Below are positions 7,204 through 7,408 of a stretch of 7,408 nucleotides of DNA, piece after piece (position 1 is the first letter of the stretch; each line of letters opens with the position of its first letter). The DNA is from Candidatus Cryptobacteroides faecihippi (GTDB lineage: Bacteria; Bacteroidota; Bacteroidia; Bacteroidales; UBA932). The notes beneath the pieces were generated by a model. That model searched no databases. It had not been told where the DNA came from and saw only the letters and a list, made by a program, of their open reading frames with translations. The stretch covers positions 1 to 7,408 of the forward strand of contig JAGHSC010000035.1 of the NCBI GenBank assembly GCA_018066065.1. The letters run 5' to 3'. Position numbers and translations under genes: made by a program.

Positions 7204-7408
7204 ATGAAGAGAGTCCTGATCATATCATACTACTGGCCGCCGTCAGGTGGTTCCGGTGTGCAGCGATGGGTCAAGTTCGCCAAGTACCTTCCTTCCGAAG
7301 GGTGGCAGCCTGTCGTGTACACTCCGGAAACCCTGAACTGATTGCCGTGGACAAGACTCTGGCATCGGAGATCCCACCCGAGGCGGAGATCGTGAAGCGC
7401 CACATCGT
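7204..7408 (+). CDS. GT4-like glycosyltransferase, N-terminal part (frame break, cut by window end)
   Basis: The start MKRVLIISYYWPPSGGSGVQ, followed by RWVKFAKYLPSEGWQPVVYTPE, is the typical N-terminal Rossmann segment of GT-B-fold family 4 glycosyltransferases of Bacteroidota, with the glycine-rich PPSGGSGVQR loop after the first strand. Such enzymes act at the cytoplasmic face in the synthesis of surface polysaccharide or glycolipid. As given, the frame stops at TGA 7339-7341. Adding one A in the run at 7328-7330 gives YTPENPELIAVDKTLASEI and an open frame to the window end, so one base has probably been lost. Only about 68 residues of a protein usually near 400 are visible; donor and acceptor cannot be inferred. 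It has its own promoter and probably does not belong to the degradative cluster upstream. Confidence 0.8.

Overview
The window looks like a piece of a Bacteroidales (Bacteroidota) genome of fairly high GC, probably from a gut or other glycan-rich habitat. The evidence is the Bacteroidota-type promoter (TTG, 20 bases, TAnnTTTG) upstream of several genes, the absence of Shine-Dalgarno sites, and a cluster of exported glycan-degrading enzymes of types common in that phylum. The sequence is of raw or draft quality. The first ~130 bases are homopolymer-rich junk, and three of the five plus-strand genes carry four reading-frame breaks, each best explained by one or two missing bases.

Layout. Bases 1-132: unreliable low-complexity sequence. 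Bases 133-177 (minus): the first 15 codons of a divergent gene for an exported protein, running into the junk. Bases 178-244: a divergent promoter region with a striking inverted repeat, TATCTT-GTCA-AAGATA. Bases 245-2903: GH78 alpha-L-rhamnosidase with a signal peptide and one frame break near 452. Bases 2958-4412: exported calcineurin-like metallophosphoesterase with an RR-type signal. Bases 4429-5160: TauE/SafE-family membrane permease, 16 bases downstream and probably co-transcribed. Bases 5200-7138: GH20 beta-N-acetylhexosaminidase lipoprotein with a C-terminal F5/8-type (CBM32-like) domain, its own promoter, and two frame breaks. Bases 7204-7408: start of a cytoplasmic GT4-like glycosyltransferase with its own promoter, one frame break, and truncation by the window end.

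How the genes may work together. The rhamnosidase, phosphoesterase and hexosaminidase are all exported and could trim a glycan bearing terminal alpha-rhamnose, beta-GlcNAc/GalNAc and phosphate or phosphodiester groups. The permease could move a small anion released in the process. No SusC/SusD pair, sulfatase or regulator is present, so a complete polysaccharide utilisation locus cannot be claimed. The glycosyltransferase begins a separate transcription unit, probably for cell-surface glycan synthesis. I see no clear evidence of an undescribed system. The most interesting signals are the palindromic divergent promoter, the lost divergent gene, the recurring promoter spacing, and the enzyme combination, which would fit a phosphate-decorated rhamnose/GlcNAc polymer.
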